64,000 nucleotides of DNA from Bacteroides luti (GCF_900128905.1 NZ_FQTV01000002.1:1-64000); one strand, 5' to 3'. Shown: positions 18,880-28,310, counted from the first letter of the stretch. The notes: a model not told the origin generated them from the sequence alone. Numbers and translations are program-made.

Positions 18880-18887
18880 TAACTTTG
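18880..18887 (+). promoter_or_regulatory. -7 box of the DUF5106 gene
   Basis: TAACTTTG matches TAnnTTTG and lies 33 bp before the ATG. With the terminator upstream, it indicates separate transcription from the fimbrial operon. Confidence 0.5.
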
Positions 18888-18920
18888 TATCAACTGAAAA
18901 AACATAAAAATACAGAATAA

Positions 18921-19859
18921 ATGAAATCTAATATTCTTTTATTTTATTTAGTTTGCTTTGTTTTAATAATCGGATGCAAAAAGAGTAATAAAGAACAATT
19001 ACCAAAAAATCAAAATAAACTAGTATTTCGCTTGCCTGAAATACCAGTTATGATTGATTCTCCTAAAGAACGTGAGGAATATTTTGTGAAGCATTATTGG
19101 GATAATTTTGAATTTACTGACTCTTCTTTGATTTATAAACAAAATAAAATCGAGCCTATTTTTATGGACTTTGCTGGTGCATTATCTCATACCACTTATT
19201 CAAATGCGTGTATAGCTATAAAGACTTTGATGAAAAAAGCAGAAACAAATATTAAAGTATATACTTTTATTTCAGAATTGTCTAAGAAATATTTTTATGA
19301 TTCTAACTCGCCTATACGTAATGAAGAGTATTATATTCCTTTTCTGGAGTCGATTACAGAATCCGATGTTCTTGATAATACACATAAAATCCGCTTTAAA
19401 CATCAATTGAGTTTGGCTCTTAAAAACAGACAAGGAAGTACAGCCACAAATTTTACATATACTTTAGCTTCCGGAATAAGTGGTCAACTTAAGGATATTG
19501 AAAGTGAATATATATTGCTTTATTTTAATAATCCAGATTGTGAAGAGTGCATGGAAGTGAAGAATCAAATTGTAGCATCGCCTTTGTTTACAACACTTCA
19601 GAACCAAAAAGAAAATAATAAAAGAAAGCTAACAATACTTTCTATTTATGCAGATGAAGAACTGGAAAACTGGATGAAATATTTATCAGAGTACCCATCT
19701 AACTGGATCTGTGGATATGATAAGCAACAAAAAATACGCAAAAATGAGTTATATGATCTGAAGGCTATGCCCTCTATATACCTTCTTGATAGTAAGAAGA
19801 AAATTTTACTCAAAGATACTTCAATAGAAATTATTGATATGTATTTACGGAATAAATAA
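18921..19859 (+). CDS. DUF5106-type lipoprotein with thioredoxin-like C-terminus
   Basis: A 312-residue lipoprotein (signal ending LIIGC, Cys19). The N-terminal half resembles DUF5106 (EIPVMIDSPKEREEYFVKHYWDNF). The C-terminal half looks thioredoxin-like: ILLYFNNPDCEECMEV carries a CxxC motif near residue 208, and AMPSIYLLD gives the cis-proline strand. DUF5106/thioredoxin proteins in Bacteroidetes are periplasmic, but their substrates are poorly known. It lies between the fimbrial operon and a convergent AraC gene. It might assist disulfides in the Cys-containing fimbrial proteins, but that is context-based inference. Confidence 0.75.
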   Translation: MKSNILLFYLVCFVLIIGCKKSNKEQLPKNQNKLVFRLPEIPVMIDSPKEREEYFVKHYWDNFEFTDSSLIYKQNKIEPIFMDFAGALSHTTYSNACIAIKTLMKKAETNIKVYTFISELSKKYFYDSNSPIRNEEYYIPFLESITESDVLDNTHKIRFKHQLSLALKNRQGSTATNFTYTLASGISGQLKDIESEYILLYFNNPDCEECMEVKNQIVASPLFTTLQNQKENNKRKLTILSIYADEELENWMKYLSEYPSNWICGYDKQQKIRKNELYDLKAMPSIYLLDSKKKILLKDTSIEIIDMYLRNK

Positions 19860-19875
19860 GAATCTGTATTAATAT

Positions 19876-20703
19876 TTAATATAGATTTTTTTTACAATAT
19901 CTTATTAAACTTGTTGTTGAAGCAAAGCCAAACTCGTCAGCAATTTCTTGTATTGGCACACCTTGAGCTAAGCTAGTCTTAATGAATCTGTTTTTTTGTT
20001 CCATTAGCCACTGGTAAGGTGTAGTATTGAATTGTTCTTTAAATCTGCGTGTAAATGTTTTGGTTGTCATGTTGCACATAGATGCCAGTTGCTCTACATT
20101 ACAGGTCTTCGTGTATCGGGAAAAAACTGTTTTTCTAAATTCCCCCATATTATTTATTATTGGTGAGAAAAAACGAATAGTCTCTTTTTTCTCATAATAT
20201 GCTTGAATAAGATATAGAAATTCATATTTTTTTAACTGATACATTTGTTTGTCGTGAACATTATATTTAAAATATATAATTATTCCTTCCAGAAAACAAA
20301 GAATTGGTTGACGTATCTCAAGAGCCTCAAATTTAATAATATTTTCCAGGCAATAAGATTTAATTTCTTTTGATGAATAGTCTTTATAAAATGTTATAGA
20401 GTTGCCAATATTTAAGATTACAATTACTGTTCTTTCCAACACAGTACCTTTAATTGTAGAATCTGTGTTTGAAATAAGGAACATAGTTTCTTTTTCAAGG
20501 ACTTTATCTTCTGAATTTGTTGTAGATAATTTTACTTTTCCGTTTAAAATGAATAATACATGATTTGTTTTTTCTTTTTCAATGAAAAAATCAGTATAAT
20601 TATCAAGTGTGAAAAAACTGAATATATCATTGCAATTAGATATATTATATGCGCAGTTTTTATTTTGATGTAATGATGATTTATGTTCTCTATTTTTACT
20701 CAT
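19876..20703 (-). CDS. AraC family transcriptional regulator (fimbrial island, right)
   Basis: A 275-residue regulator. The N-terminal sensor (VLFILNGKVKLSTT, FLISNTDS) and C-terminal double HTH (NVEQLASMCNMTTKTFTRRF, IPIQEIADEFGFASTTSL) follow the same plan as the AraC protein at 3320, including the segment RFFSPI/AFFSPI before the DNA-binding part. The end is unusually short: it stops at CKKNLY, lacking the usual LTPxxYR tail. The gene converges on the DUF5106 gene with 16 bp between stops. Together with its paralogue it brackets the fimbrial island, which suggests it regulates these genes. Confidence 0.85.
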   Translation of the reverse strand: MSKNREHKSSLHQNKNCAYNISNCNDIFSFFTLDNYTDFFIEKEKTNHVLFILNGKVKLSTTNSEDKVLEKETMFLISNTDSTIKGTVLERTVIVILNIGNSITFYKDYSSKEIKSYCLENIIKFEALEIRQPILCFLEGIIIYFKYNVHDKQMYQLKKYEFLYLIQAYYEKKETIRFFSPIINNMGEFRKTVFSRYTKTCNVEQLASMCNMTTKTFTRRFKEQFNTTPYQWLMEQKNRFIKTSLAQGVPIQEIADEFGFASTTSLIRYCKKNLY

Positions 20704-21500
20704 TGTCCTTTTTTTTATTAATTAATAGATTTAAATCTTATATGCCGCTTCTTAATTATAATAAAAACGCTTAGACATAATTAATTTATTAAAAGATTAC
20801 AATCATAAATCAATTAATAATTTAACTGTTAATTATTGCTCTGTGAAAAAACATCTATATTAGTAAAAGGCTTGTGTGTTAAATAAGATATCACCAATAA
20901 ACAGTTGTTTTAAATATATTAATTTAATACTTGTTTTACTGTAAAATGTATTTTATTTTTTTTAATTCTTAATTTGATATAGAGAGATTAATTTTATGAT
21001 TTGTTTTTTATCTTTTGAACAAATATTATATAATTAATTTTAATTCCACAAATTTAATCATATAAACTTAAATGAATTTATATATAATAGGCAAATATTT
21101 ATATATTACATACAACAATCGTTTGTTATAAAGTTGGTTAACTTTAAAAATGCATTATGCTGCAATAGTTTTAAACTCAATTAGTTATTTGATAATATTG
21201 ACATTTAAGCTCTTGCTTTTTTTCTTTTGCCAGACAGTGCTAAAAATTTTTGAAGCAAGAAAGCATTTTGTCTTAAAGTAAAGCAAAATGAGAGTAAACT
21301 ACCTGTGGCTTTAAATTAAATTATTGACTTTCTCCAGAAACTCTAACTTTATGCTGAGTTTGAAATTGATTAGCAAACAGACGAATATTTATACATTACG
21401 TATTAAAAACATTATAATTTATAGATGTAATGTGTGTTTTGAGTTTATTTATTTATCTTTGTTGTAAGGTGTTGGGATTGTAAAACTAAACTAAGAATTT

Positions 21501-21589
21501 ATAAGCCCTCGATTAAATGCCGATAAGTCTTTGGCTGAGAACCTATAAGCACTCAACCGAGGGCTTATGGGTTCTCAGCCGAGGGCTTA
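21501..21589. repeat. nested inverted-repeat array
   Basis: Arm a, ATAAGCCCTCG (21501-21511), is the reverse complement of CGAGGGCTTAT (21558-21568) and of CGAGGGCTTA again at 21580-21589. Arm b, GGCTGAGAACC (21533-21543), is the reverse complement of GGTTCTCAGCC (21570-21580). The order is a-b-a'-b'-a', and the right arms repeat at 22 bp. No homology to a known element was recognised. Confidence 0.75.
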
Positions 21590-21675
21590 CCTGATTTATT
21601 TGTGAAAAGTATATATTTATTCAAATATTTTGCTTTATTTTGTTGCGAGTGAGGTTTGTGTCTATAATATTTTTT

Positions 21676-21796
21676 AGTAGCAGATGACAGTTATTAGTAG
21701 CAGATGAAATAGTACGTATTTTTTATCTGCCACCACCTCAAAGGACTATATACAGGCACTTTTGCTTAATTTAAGTGGCAGGTGGCAGTAACTTTT
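21676..21796. repeat. GTAGCAGATGA / ATCTGCCACC dispersed repeat, copy 1
   Basis: AGTAGCAGATGA occurs twice at 20-bp spacing (21676, 21696). It is followed by an inverted TTTTATCTGCCACCACCT block near 21721-21738 and by AGTGGCAGGTGGCAGT near 21774. Almost the same TTTTTTATCTGCCACCACCT segment, followed by AAAGG, occurs near 57837. This marks a dispersed family. Confidence 0.7.
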
Positions 21797-21861
21797 TGTT
21801 TTTTATCAATAATGTTTGTGGGTGAAAGATTCTTTAACAGCATGAATCCTAATTAATGAGG

Positions 21862-21893
21862 ATTGATTTTACTCTTTTAAAGTTGTACTTTTG
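21862..21893 (+). promoter_or_regulatory. promoter of the receptor/haem operon
   Basis: ATTG (21862-21865) and TACTTTTG (21886-21893) are spaced by 20 bp, a good Bacteroides promoter. Transcription would begin near 21900. This excludes the upstream in-frame ATG at 21856 as the start of the receptor gene. Confidence 0.65.
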
Positions 21894-21918
21894 CAGAAAA
21901 TTAATTGTAGAGTCAAAT

Positions 21919-23997
21919 ATGTATAAATCAGCGCTTTTATTCTCTCTTCTTTTTCTTTGCCAGAATGCAAAATCAAATCCTATTGAGAATGATACACTAA
22001 GAAAACCTCATGTGGTATTAAATGAAGTAGTGGTTACTTCTTACAAAGAGAAAAAAAATATTCATGAAGTTCCGGCCTCTGTCTCTTTTGTCCCTTTGAC
22101 TGAAATAAAGAATAAGAATATTGTGAGCATGAAAGATATTAGTTCGTATATTCCAAATCTTTTTATTCCGGATTATGGCTCAAAGCTGACTTCACCTGTT
22201 TATATCCGTGGTATTGGCTCTAAAATTAATGCTCCTTCCGTGGGATTATATGTGGATGGAGTTCCATTCTTTGAGAAATCTGTTTTTGATATTGATATTA
22301 ATGAAGTAGAACGCATTGAAGTACTTCGCGGGCCACAAGGAACTCTTTACGGACGTAATACGATGGGGGGAACTATCAACGTTTATACAAAAAATCCATT
22401 GTCATACGAGGGAGGAACATTGAGCGCTACTGCTGCCAATTATGGTCAGGAACAAGTTTCGGGATCATATTATGGAAAATTAAATGATGACTTTGGATAT
22501 TCTTTCTCCGGAAACTACAAACATGCTGATGGATTCTTCACTAATGAATATAACGGAAAAAAGGCTGATAACTTGAATGCTGCTTCCGGGAAAATGAAAT
22601 TATACTGGGAAAAAAGTAATCGCTTTAATGCCGGATTGCTTGTAAACTATGAATATTCAGATCAGGGTGGTTATCCTTATGCTCCGATGGATGTTACAAC
22701 CGGAAAGATTGGAAATGTGAACTACAATGAATACAGTTCTTATCGTCGGGGTGTATTGACAAGTGGTTTGACACTGAATTACTCTTTTGATAAATTCCTG
22801 CTGAAATCGGTAACCGGTTATCAGTATTCAGATGATAGACAAGCAATTGATCAGGACTTTACTCCTGCAAGCAAATATTTTGTAACTCAGTCAATGCGTC
22901 AGCACATGCTTTCCGAAGAATTGGAAATGAGATCGTCCAAAGATCAACGCTATACCTGGCTTAATGGTTTCTTTGCATTTTATCAGGCATCCAAAAGTAC
23001 TGTGAAGAATCTGCCTGTAGTGAAAGATTATGATGCGCCGACCAATGGCTTTGCATTTTATCATCAGTCAACATTGAAGGATTTGTTTTTTGAGAAACTT
23101 TCAGCAACTGTTGGATTAAGATTCGATTATGAAAATGCGAGTCAGGATTATGATTACGGAAAGATTGTTTCGGGCGTTAGACAACAAGTGCAGTTACTTA
23201 ATACAGATCTTAGCTTTACCCAGCTTACTCCGAAGTTCTCATTGCAGTATCAGTTTAATCCTCTTAATATGACTTATGCAACTGTGACCAGAGGTTATAA
23301 AACCGGAGGATTCAATACTAGCTTTGATACAGATACCGACCAGACTTTCAAACCCGAATATAGCTGGAATTACGAAGTGGGGAATAAGTTCTCTTTCTTT
23401 GGTAACAAGTTGAAAGGCGATCTCTCTTTGTTCTATATAGATTGGAGAAATCAGCAAATCTCACAGCCCTTGCTCAGCGGCAAAGGTTCTTTACTGAAGA
23501 ATGCAGGTAAGTCTTATAGCAAAGGTGTGGAATTGTCAATGCAGGGAGAAGTTACAAAAGCTTTAAACTTGCAAATGAGTTATGGCTTTACGGAAGCAAA
23601 GTTCCGCGAATATGTTGGTGAAGCTAATAGTTATAATGCAGGCTTTGATTATTCAGGTAATTATATTCCTTATATTCCCCGTCAGACAGTGATGGTAGGA
23701 GGTGACTATACCTGGAATCTCCGTTCAGGATTTATTAACCGACTTATATTTTCAGCACAATATGTTGGTACCGGCAAACTTTACTGGAACGATAAAAATT
23801 CAGTCAATCAGCATTATTACGGACTTGTCAATGGTAAAGTGTCTGCTCGTATGAAGAGTCTGACAGTTGATCTCTGGATTAAGAATGCCACATCTAAGGA
23901 TTATACTGCATTCTATCTGGAATCACTCGGAAATTCTTTCGGACAAAAGGGTAAACCAATGACATTTGGTGCTACAGTTTCTTATTCTTTTAATTAA
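21919..23997 (+). CDS. TonB-dependent outer-membrane receptor
   Basis: A 692-residue receptor from this start, which begins a proper signal peptide (MYKSALLFSLLFLCQNAKS). An in-frame ATG 63 bp upstream lies inside the promoter. The plug domain is clear: NEVVVTSYKEKKNIHEVPAS is the TonB-box region, then GLYVDGVPFF and VERIEVLRGPQGTLYGRNTM. The rest is a 22-strand barrel with the closing aromatic strand GATVSYSF. No STN domain is present. It heads an operon with an inner-membrane permease, HemN and protoporphyrinogen oxidase, so the cargo is probably a porphyrin or haem. The substrate is inferred from context only. Confidence 0.88.
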   Translation: MYKSALLFSLLFLCQNAKSNPIENDTLRKPHVVLNEVVVTSYKEKKNIHEVPASVSFVPLTEIKNKNIVSMKDISSYIPNLFIPDYGSKLTSPVYIRGIGSKINAPSVGLYVDGVPFFEKSVFDIDINEVERIEVLRGPQGTLYGRNTMGGTINVYTKNPLSYEGGTLSATAANYGQEQVSGSYYGKLNDDFGYSFSGNYKHADGFFTNEYNGKKADNLNAASGKMKLYWEKSNRFNAGLLVNYEYSDQGGYPYAPMDVTTGKIGNVNYNEYSSYRRGVLTSGLTLNYSFDKFLLKSVTGYQYSDDRQAIDQDFTPASKYFVTQSMRQHMLSEELEMRSSKDQRYTWLNGFFAFYQASKSTVKNLPVVKDYDAPTNGFAFYHQSTLKDLFFEKLSATVGLRFDYENASQDYDYGKIVSGVRQQVQLLNTDLSFTQLTPKFSLQYQFNPLNMTYATVTRGYKTGGFNTSFDTDTDQTFKPEYSWNYEVGNKFSFFGNKLKGDLSLFYIDWRNQQISQPLLSGKGSLLKNAGKSYSKGVELSMQGEVTKALNLQMSYGFTEAKFREYVGEANSYNAGFDYSGNYIPYIPRQTVMVGGDYTWNLRSGFINRLIFSAQYVGTGKLYWNDKNSVNQHYYGLVNGKVSARMKSLTVDLWIKNATSKDYTAFYLESLGNSFGQKGKPMTFGATVSYSFN

Positions 23998-24004
23998 AAG
24001 TAGA

Positions 24005-25207
24005 ATGAACTCAAAACGAACAAATAAGCTACTTACATTTTTCTCATTATACATAGCTCAGTCCGTGCCGATGAGCTTGTTTAGTACTCTACTCCCTGTA
24101 CTTATGCGACAGGGAAATTTTTCGTTAAGTACTATTGGTTTGCTTCAGCTAATTAAACTTCCCTGGATTCTGAAAGTATTCTGGGCACCTTTTGTCGATA
24201 AACGTACTTCCGATCTAGGTTCATATAAAAGATGGATCTTTTCATCTGAGATGGTTTACGCCGTATTAATCTTTTGGGTTGCCTTTTTAGATCTGAGCAC
24301 AAACTTTACCAATATATTTATCCTTATTATACTGTCGTTTATAGCCTCTGCCACACAAGATATTGCTACCGATGCGCTTACGGCTCTTTCATTTAACCAC
24401 AGAGAGAAAAGTTTGGGAAACAGTATGCAAAGTATGGGCAGCTTTACCGGTTCATTGGTTGGCGGTGGTTTATTGCTATTGCACTATAAACTGATAGGAT
24501 GGAATGCTTTATTGATTAGTGTTTCTTTGTTTGTTGTGCTGGCATTAATTCCTCTTTTTATATATAAAGACAACAAATTTACTCCAAAACAAGGTAAAAC
24601 ACCTATATGTATGAAAGACCTTTATCTGTTCTTTCATCAGAAAGGAGTGGCTAAACAATTAATTTTCCTGGTTCTTTGTTATTCCGGTATAATTGGAATT
24701 TTAGCAATGGTTAAGCCTTTTATGGTAGATTTAGGATATAAAACCGGAGAAATTGGATTTATGTTTGGTATCTTTGGATCGTTATGTGGCTGCCTCTTCT
24801 CCTATATTGGTGGATACGTTATCCGTTCAATAGGAAGATTTTACTCTCGTATCATTTTTGCCTGTGCAGTATTTGCGACTACGATCTTTTTCTATTTTAT
24901 GTCTCTCACCACTCCGGGTACTATAGCTCTATATGTAGCAATATTCTGTTTGTGGGCAAGTTATGGACTATCTGCGGTGCTGGTTAATACTGTAGCCATG
25001 GATTTTTTGAGAGACGGTAGGGAAGGTACAGATTTTACCTTGCAAACGGTGATCACTCATTTAAGCAGCATGCTTATTGCTGTATGCAGTGGCAAAGTTG
25101 CTGATGTTTTGGGTTACAGCGGACTATTTCTGGTAGAAACCGGACTTGCCGTAATATCGCTAGTTTATATACTTGTATTCTTTAAAAAGCCTGTTCGTCA
25201 TGAATGA
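24005..25207 (+). CDS. AmpG/PAT-like MFS permease
   Basis: About 400 residues with 12 predicted membrane helices. The N-terminal motif (FFSLYIAQSVPMSLFSTLLP) and the loop KVFWAPFVDKRTS, with ATQDIATDALTAL in helix 5, are typical of the PAT family, which includes the AmpG muropeptide permease. The start is the ATG seven bases after the receptor stop; an upstream ATG would overlap the receptor and add a non-family N-terminus. The stop overlaps the HemN gene by eight bases. Operon context suggests movement of a tetrapyrrole across the inner membrane rather than muropeptides. Confidence 0.8.
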   Translation: MNSKRTNKLLTFFSLYIAQSVPMSLFSTLLPVLMRQGNFSLSTIGLLQLIKLPWILKVFWAPFVDKRTSDLGSYKRWIFSSEMVYAVLIFWVAFLDLSTNFTNIFILIILSFIASATQDIATDALTALSFNHREKSLGNSMQSMGSFTGSLVGGGLLLLHYKLIGWNALLISVSLFVVLALIPLFIYKDNKFTPKQGKTPICMKDLYLFFHQKGVAKQLIFLVLCYSGIIGILAMVKPFMVDLGYKTGEIGFMFGIFGSLCGCLFSYIGGYVIRSIGRFYSRIIFACAVFATTIFFYFMSLTTPGTIALYVAIFCLWASYGLSAVLVNTVAMDFLRDGREGTDFTLQTVITHLSSMLIAVCSGKVADVLGYSGLFLVETGLAVISLVYILVFFKKPVRHE

Positions 25208-26567
25208 AGATTTAATAGCAAAATATAATGTACCAACGCCCCGGTATACAAGTTATCCGCCGGCAAATTATTTCCATGATAAATTTACCAATGAGGATTA
25301 TGAAAAAGTGGTAATTGCCTCTAACGAGACCACACCTCAGAATATTTCTTTCTATATCCACATTCCTTTCTGTCGCCATCTTTGTCATTACTGCGGATGC
25401 AACTCATATCCCATGGCAAAGCCCGAAATTATTGAAGCTTATGTGGAAGCGCTAAAGAAAGAGATCAGGAAAGTGATTCCGTTGATAAGCAAAGACCGGA
25501 AAATATCTCAGATACATTATGGTGGTGGAAGCCCGAGTAGCATTCCACTTCATTATATTCAGGAAATTAATGAATTACTTCTTTCTCAGTTCGAATGTAT
25601 AGATTCGCCTGAGATTGCAATAGAATGCCATCCCGGTTACTTGGATGAAAATGGTTGGATGCAGTTAATTAAAGCTGGTTTTAACCGTTGCAGTATTGGT
25701 GTTCAGGATTTTAATCCGAAGGTTCTGAAAGGTGTTAACAGAAGACCATCATTGCTTGAAATGGAAACCATTTTCGGATTGTTGAGAGCATTCAATGTTT
25801 CCATAAACATGGACTTTATTTACGGATTGCCTTATCAATCTGTTCAAAGCTTTGAAGAAACCCTTCAAAAAGCTACTGCGCTAAAACCTGACAGATTGGT
25901 TACTTTCTCTTATGCGCATGTGCCTTGGGTGAATAAAGCTATGATGATATTGGAGAAGAATGGTTTGCCTTCACCTCAGGAAAAGAGTGCAATGTATAAT
26001 GCTGCAAAACGAATTATTTCATCGAAGGGGTATCAGCCAATCGGCCTCGACCATTTTGTTTTGCCGGATGATGATTTAAGTATTGCTCTTCAGTCGGGAC
26101 AATTGCATCGTAACTTTCAGGGATATTGTACAAGGAAAACTACCGGTCAGGTATATGCTTTCGGTGTAACTGGCATTAGTCAGCTTTCCATGGCTTATAG
26201 TCAGAATACAAAGAGTATTCCTGAATATATTCAGAAAATGAACGATGGCGAATTTGCCATTATTAAAGGATATACCCTTAACAGAGAAGAACAGATTGCC
26301 AAAGAGGTTATAACAACACTGATGTGTAACGACAGACTTAACTGGAAAGAGCTTTCCGCTCATATTGGTGTGGGCGAAAGTGATATTAAAAATGCAATCT
26401 CGTATGATGAGAATAAACTGGCTGATTTCGAAAAAGATGGAATTATAACTTATTCTCCGGAAGAAATAAAAATAACGCAGGAAGGAGCTATCTTTGTGCG
26501 AAATGTTGCTGCAGCGTTTGATCCGCTGATGAAAGATAACACAAAAATGTATTCGAAACCGGTTTAA
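25200..26567 (+). CDS. hemN: oxygen-independent coproporphyrinogen III oxidase/dehydrogenase (HemN family)
   Basis: A radical SAM enzyme of 455 residues that decarboxylates coproporphyrinogen III to protoporphyrinogen IX. The cluster motif is HIPFCRHLCHYCGC, with Cys at about 58, 62 and 65 plus the extra Cys67 seen in true HemN. Other signatures are YGGGSPSSIPL, NRCSIGVQDFNPKVLKGVNR, MDFIYGLPYQS and GLDHFVLPDDDLSIA. The start overlaps the permease stop by eight bases, and the next gene (protoporphyrinogen oxidase) follows after 16 bp. True HemN rather than the HemW-like family is supported by CxGC and by the QSGQLHRNFQGY segment. Confidence 0.92.
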   Translation: MNEDLIAKYNVPTPRYTSYPPANYFHDKFTNEDYEKVVIASNETTPQNISFYIHIPFCRHLCHYCGCNSYPMAKPEIIEAYVEALKKEIRKVIPLISKDRKISQIHYGGGSPSSIPLHYIQEINELLLSQFECIDSPEIAIECHPGYLDENGWMQLIKAGFNRCSIGVQDFNPKVLKGVNRRPSLLEMETIFGLLRAFNVSINMDFIYGLPYQSVQSFEETLQKATALKPDRLVTFSYAHVPWVNKAMMILEKNGLPSPQEKSAMYNAAKRIISSKGYQPIGLDHFVLPDDDLSIALQSGQLHRNFQGYCTRKTTGQVYAFGVTGISQLSMAYSQNTKSIPEYIQKMNDGEFAIIKGYTLNREEQIAKEVITTLMCNDRLNWKELSAHIGVGESDIKNAISYDENKLADFEKDGIITYSPEEIKITQEGAIFVRNVAAAFDPLMKDNTKMYSKPV

Positions 26568-26583
26568 AAATATAGGTTACTTA

Positions 26584-27960
26584 ATGGATAAGAACAAGGA
26601 TGTAGATGTTGTAGTTATTGGTGCCGGAGTCACAGGACTTGTCACTGCTTTTTTATTGACTAGAAAAGGATTGAAGGTACTTCTTCTGGAGAAGAGCAAC
26701 AGAGTGGGAGGACAGATGAGATCTATCCGTGAAGATGGATTTGTTTTTGAATCGGGCCCTAATACGGGAGTTGTTTCTAATCCTGAAGTTGTAGAGCTAT
26801 TCCAAATGTTGCAAGGTTGTTGCTCTATTGAGAATGCTCGTAAAGAAGCGAAAGTTCGACTTATTTGGAAGAATGGAGCTTTTCATCCGCTTCCTTCAAG
26901 TTTGTCTACGGCTGTTTCTACTCCTTTGTTTACCTGGAACGATAAAATCCGGATTCTCTTTGAACCTTTCCGCAAGAAGGGTGACAATCCGTTCGAAAGT
27001 ATTGGTGAGCTTACTCGCAGAAGACTTGGGCAGTCATTCCTTGACTATGCCGTCGATCCATTTATTTCAGGAATTTATGCAGGAGATCCAAGTAAACTTG
27101 TAACCCGCTTTGCGCTGCCTAAACTTTATAATCTGGAACAAAACTACGGTAGCTTTATTCGTGGTGCAATTAAAAAAGCCGGTGAACCTAAATCGGATCG
27201 GGATAAATTACCAACCAAAGAAGTATTCTCTGTACCGGGAGGATTCGAATCACTAGCTACTGCTCTTGCGAAAGAAATTAAGGAAGAGAATATTCGTCTG
27301 TCTCAGGAAGGCATTTCCGTTCAACCGGTTGCTGATGGGTGGGAAACTGTTTTGTCTGCCAGTGAAGAAAGAATCCACTCCCGTTATGTAGTTTCTACAG
27401 CTGCGGCTTACGATTTACCTTCTATATTACCTTTCATAGAGGATAAGGATATGAAACCAATTAGTTCTCTTCATTATGCTCCGGTTATTCAGGTTGGGGT
27501 AGGAGTGGTTAAAGCAGATGGGCATGTGCCAAATGCCTTTGGTGGTTTGGTCCCTTCTCGTGAAAAGCAGCAGATGCTTGGAATTTTGTTCCCTTCTTCA
27601 TGTTTCTCTGATCGTTGCCCGGAAGGTGGAGGTAATCTTTCCTTCTTTATTGGAGGAAGCAAACATCCCGAATATCTTTCTTATACAGATGAGCAATTAG
27701 AGAGTCTGGTTAAAAAATCACTATCTAAAATGTTAGGATTCCCAGCTAATTATACTCCCGATAAAATAAAAATCTTCAGACACGAACGAGCTATTCCTCA
27801 ATACGAAGCTGATACAGAAGCAAGATTAGCAAGTATTGCTGGTTTGGAAAAACAATATTCAGGTTTGTTCCTTGCAGGAGGTATTAGAGATGGTATTGGT
27901 ATGGCTGATCGTATTAAGCAAGCAACCCGGATTGCTGAAGAAATAGCGAACTTAAACTGA
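26584..27960 (+). CDS. hemG: protoporphyrinogen oxidase, FAD-dependent (HemY/HemG type)
   Basis: A 458-residue flavoprotein that oxidises protoporphyrinogen IX to protoporphyrin IX. The FAD-binding GxGxxG is at residues 13-18 (VVVIGAGVTGLVTAFLL), with the ribose-binding LLEKSNRVGGQMRS. The substrate domain includes DYAVDPFISGIYAGDPSKL. The C-terminal FAD motif is GLFLAGGIRDGIGMADRI. It is the step after HemN, whose gene is 16 bp upstream. The name hemG is widely used for this FAD enzyme in annotation, although E. coli HemG is an unrelated flavodoxin. Ferrochelatase is not in the window. Confidence 0.92.
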   Translation: MDKNKDVDVVVIGAGVTGLVTAFLLTRKGLKVLLLEKSNRVGGQMRSIREDGFVFESGPNTGVVSNPEVVELFQMLQGCCSIENARKEAKVRLIWKNGAFHPLPSSLSTAVSTPLFTWNDKIRILFEPFRKKGDNPFESIGELTRRRLGQSFLDYAVDPFISGIYAGDPSKLVTRFALPKLYNLEQNYGSFIRGAIKKAGEPKSDRDKLPTKEVFSVPGGFESLATALAKEIKEENIRLSQEGISVQPVADGWETVLSASEERIHSRYVVSTAAAYDLPSILPFIEDKDMKPISSLHYAPVIQVGVGVVKADGHVPNAFGGLVPSREKQQMLGILFPSSCFSDRCPEGGGNLSFFIGGSKHPEYLSYTDEQLESLVKKSLSKMLGFPANYTPDKIKIFRHERAIPQYEADTEARLASIAGLEKQYSGLFLAGGIRDGIGMADRIKQATRIAEEIANLN

Positions 27961-27997
27961 TGTTATTCTGTTTATATAAAAAGAAAAAGCAATAATT

Positions 27998-28276
27998 ATG
28001 GACTATACAATTAAACACAATGAAAATGATTTCCGGTTTGAAACGGAGGTTGATGGTTACCTGGCCTATGTTGAATATACTCCTTTGGACAAGGAGCTGG
28101 ATTTAATTCACACTTGGGTTCCAAAAGAAATTGGTGGTAAAGGAATTGCCGCGACATTAGTTAAGTTTGCAATGGACTATGCAATGGAAAATCATTTTAA
28201 AGTTGTCCCTACATGTCCGTATGTGAAAGCTTTTTTAATAAGACATGAGGAATATAAAGAGTGTCTCTACGATTAA
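27998..28276 (+). CDS. small GNAT-like N-acetyltransferase
   Basis: A 92-residue protein of the short YjdJ-type GNAT family: FETEVDGYLAYVEYT, LIHTWVPKEIGGKGIAATLVKFAMDYA-type core (GGKGIAATLV is the acetyl-CoA loop) and VVPTCPYVKAFL. It is 37 bp after the protoporphyrinogen oxidase gene and probably last in the haem operon. The substrate is unknown, and a metabolic link to haem is not shown by the sequence. Confidence 0.8.
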   Translation: MDYTIKHNENDFRFETEVDGYLAYVEYTPLDKELDLIHTWVPKEIGGKGIAATLVKFAMDYAMENHFKVVPTCPYVKAFLIRHEEYKECLYD

Positions 28277-28310
28277 TAATTTTGCTGCAGATAGGATTGA
28301 ATTTCGTGTT

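Larger units (their letters stand above)
20704..21918. other. 1.2-kb intergenic region with repeats
   Basis: Very AT-rich, with no credible gene. It contains a nested inverted-repeat array (21501-21589), a block of GTAGCAGATGA/ATCTGCCACC repeats (21676-21796) and the promoter of the TonB receptor operon (21862-21893). The rest shows nothing I can interpret. Confidence 0.55.

Noticed and set aside
21856..21918. Upstream ATG as start of the TonB receptor
   Set aside because: It lies before the promoter's -7 box and would put a non-signal sequence ahead of a good signal peptide.
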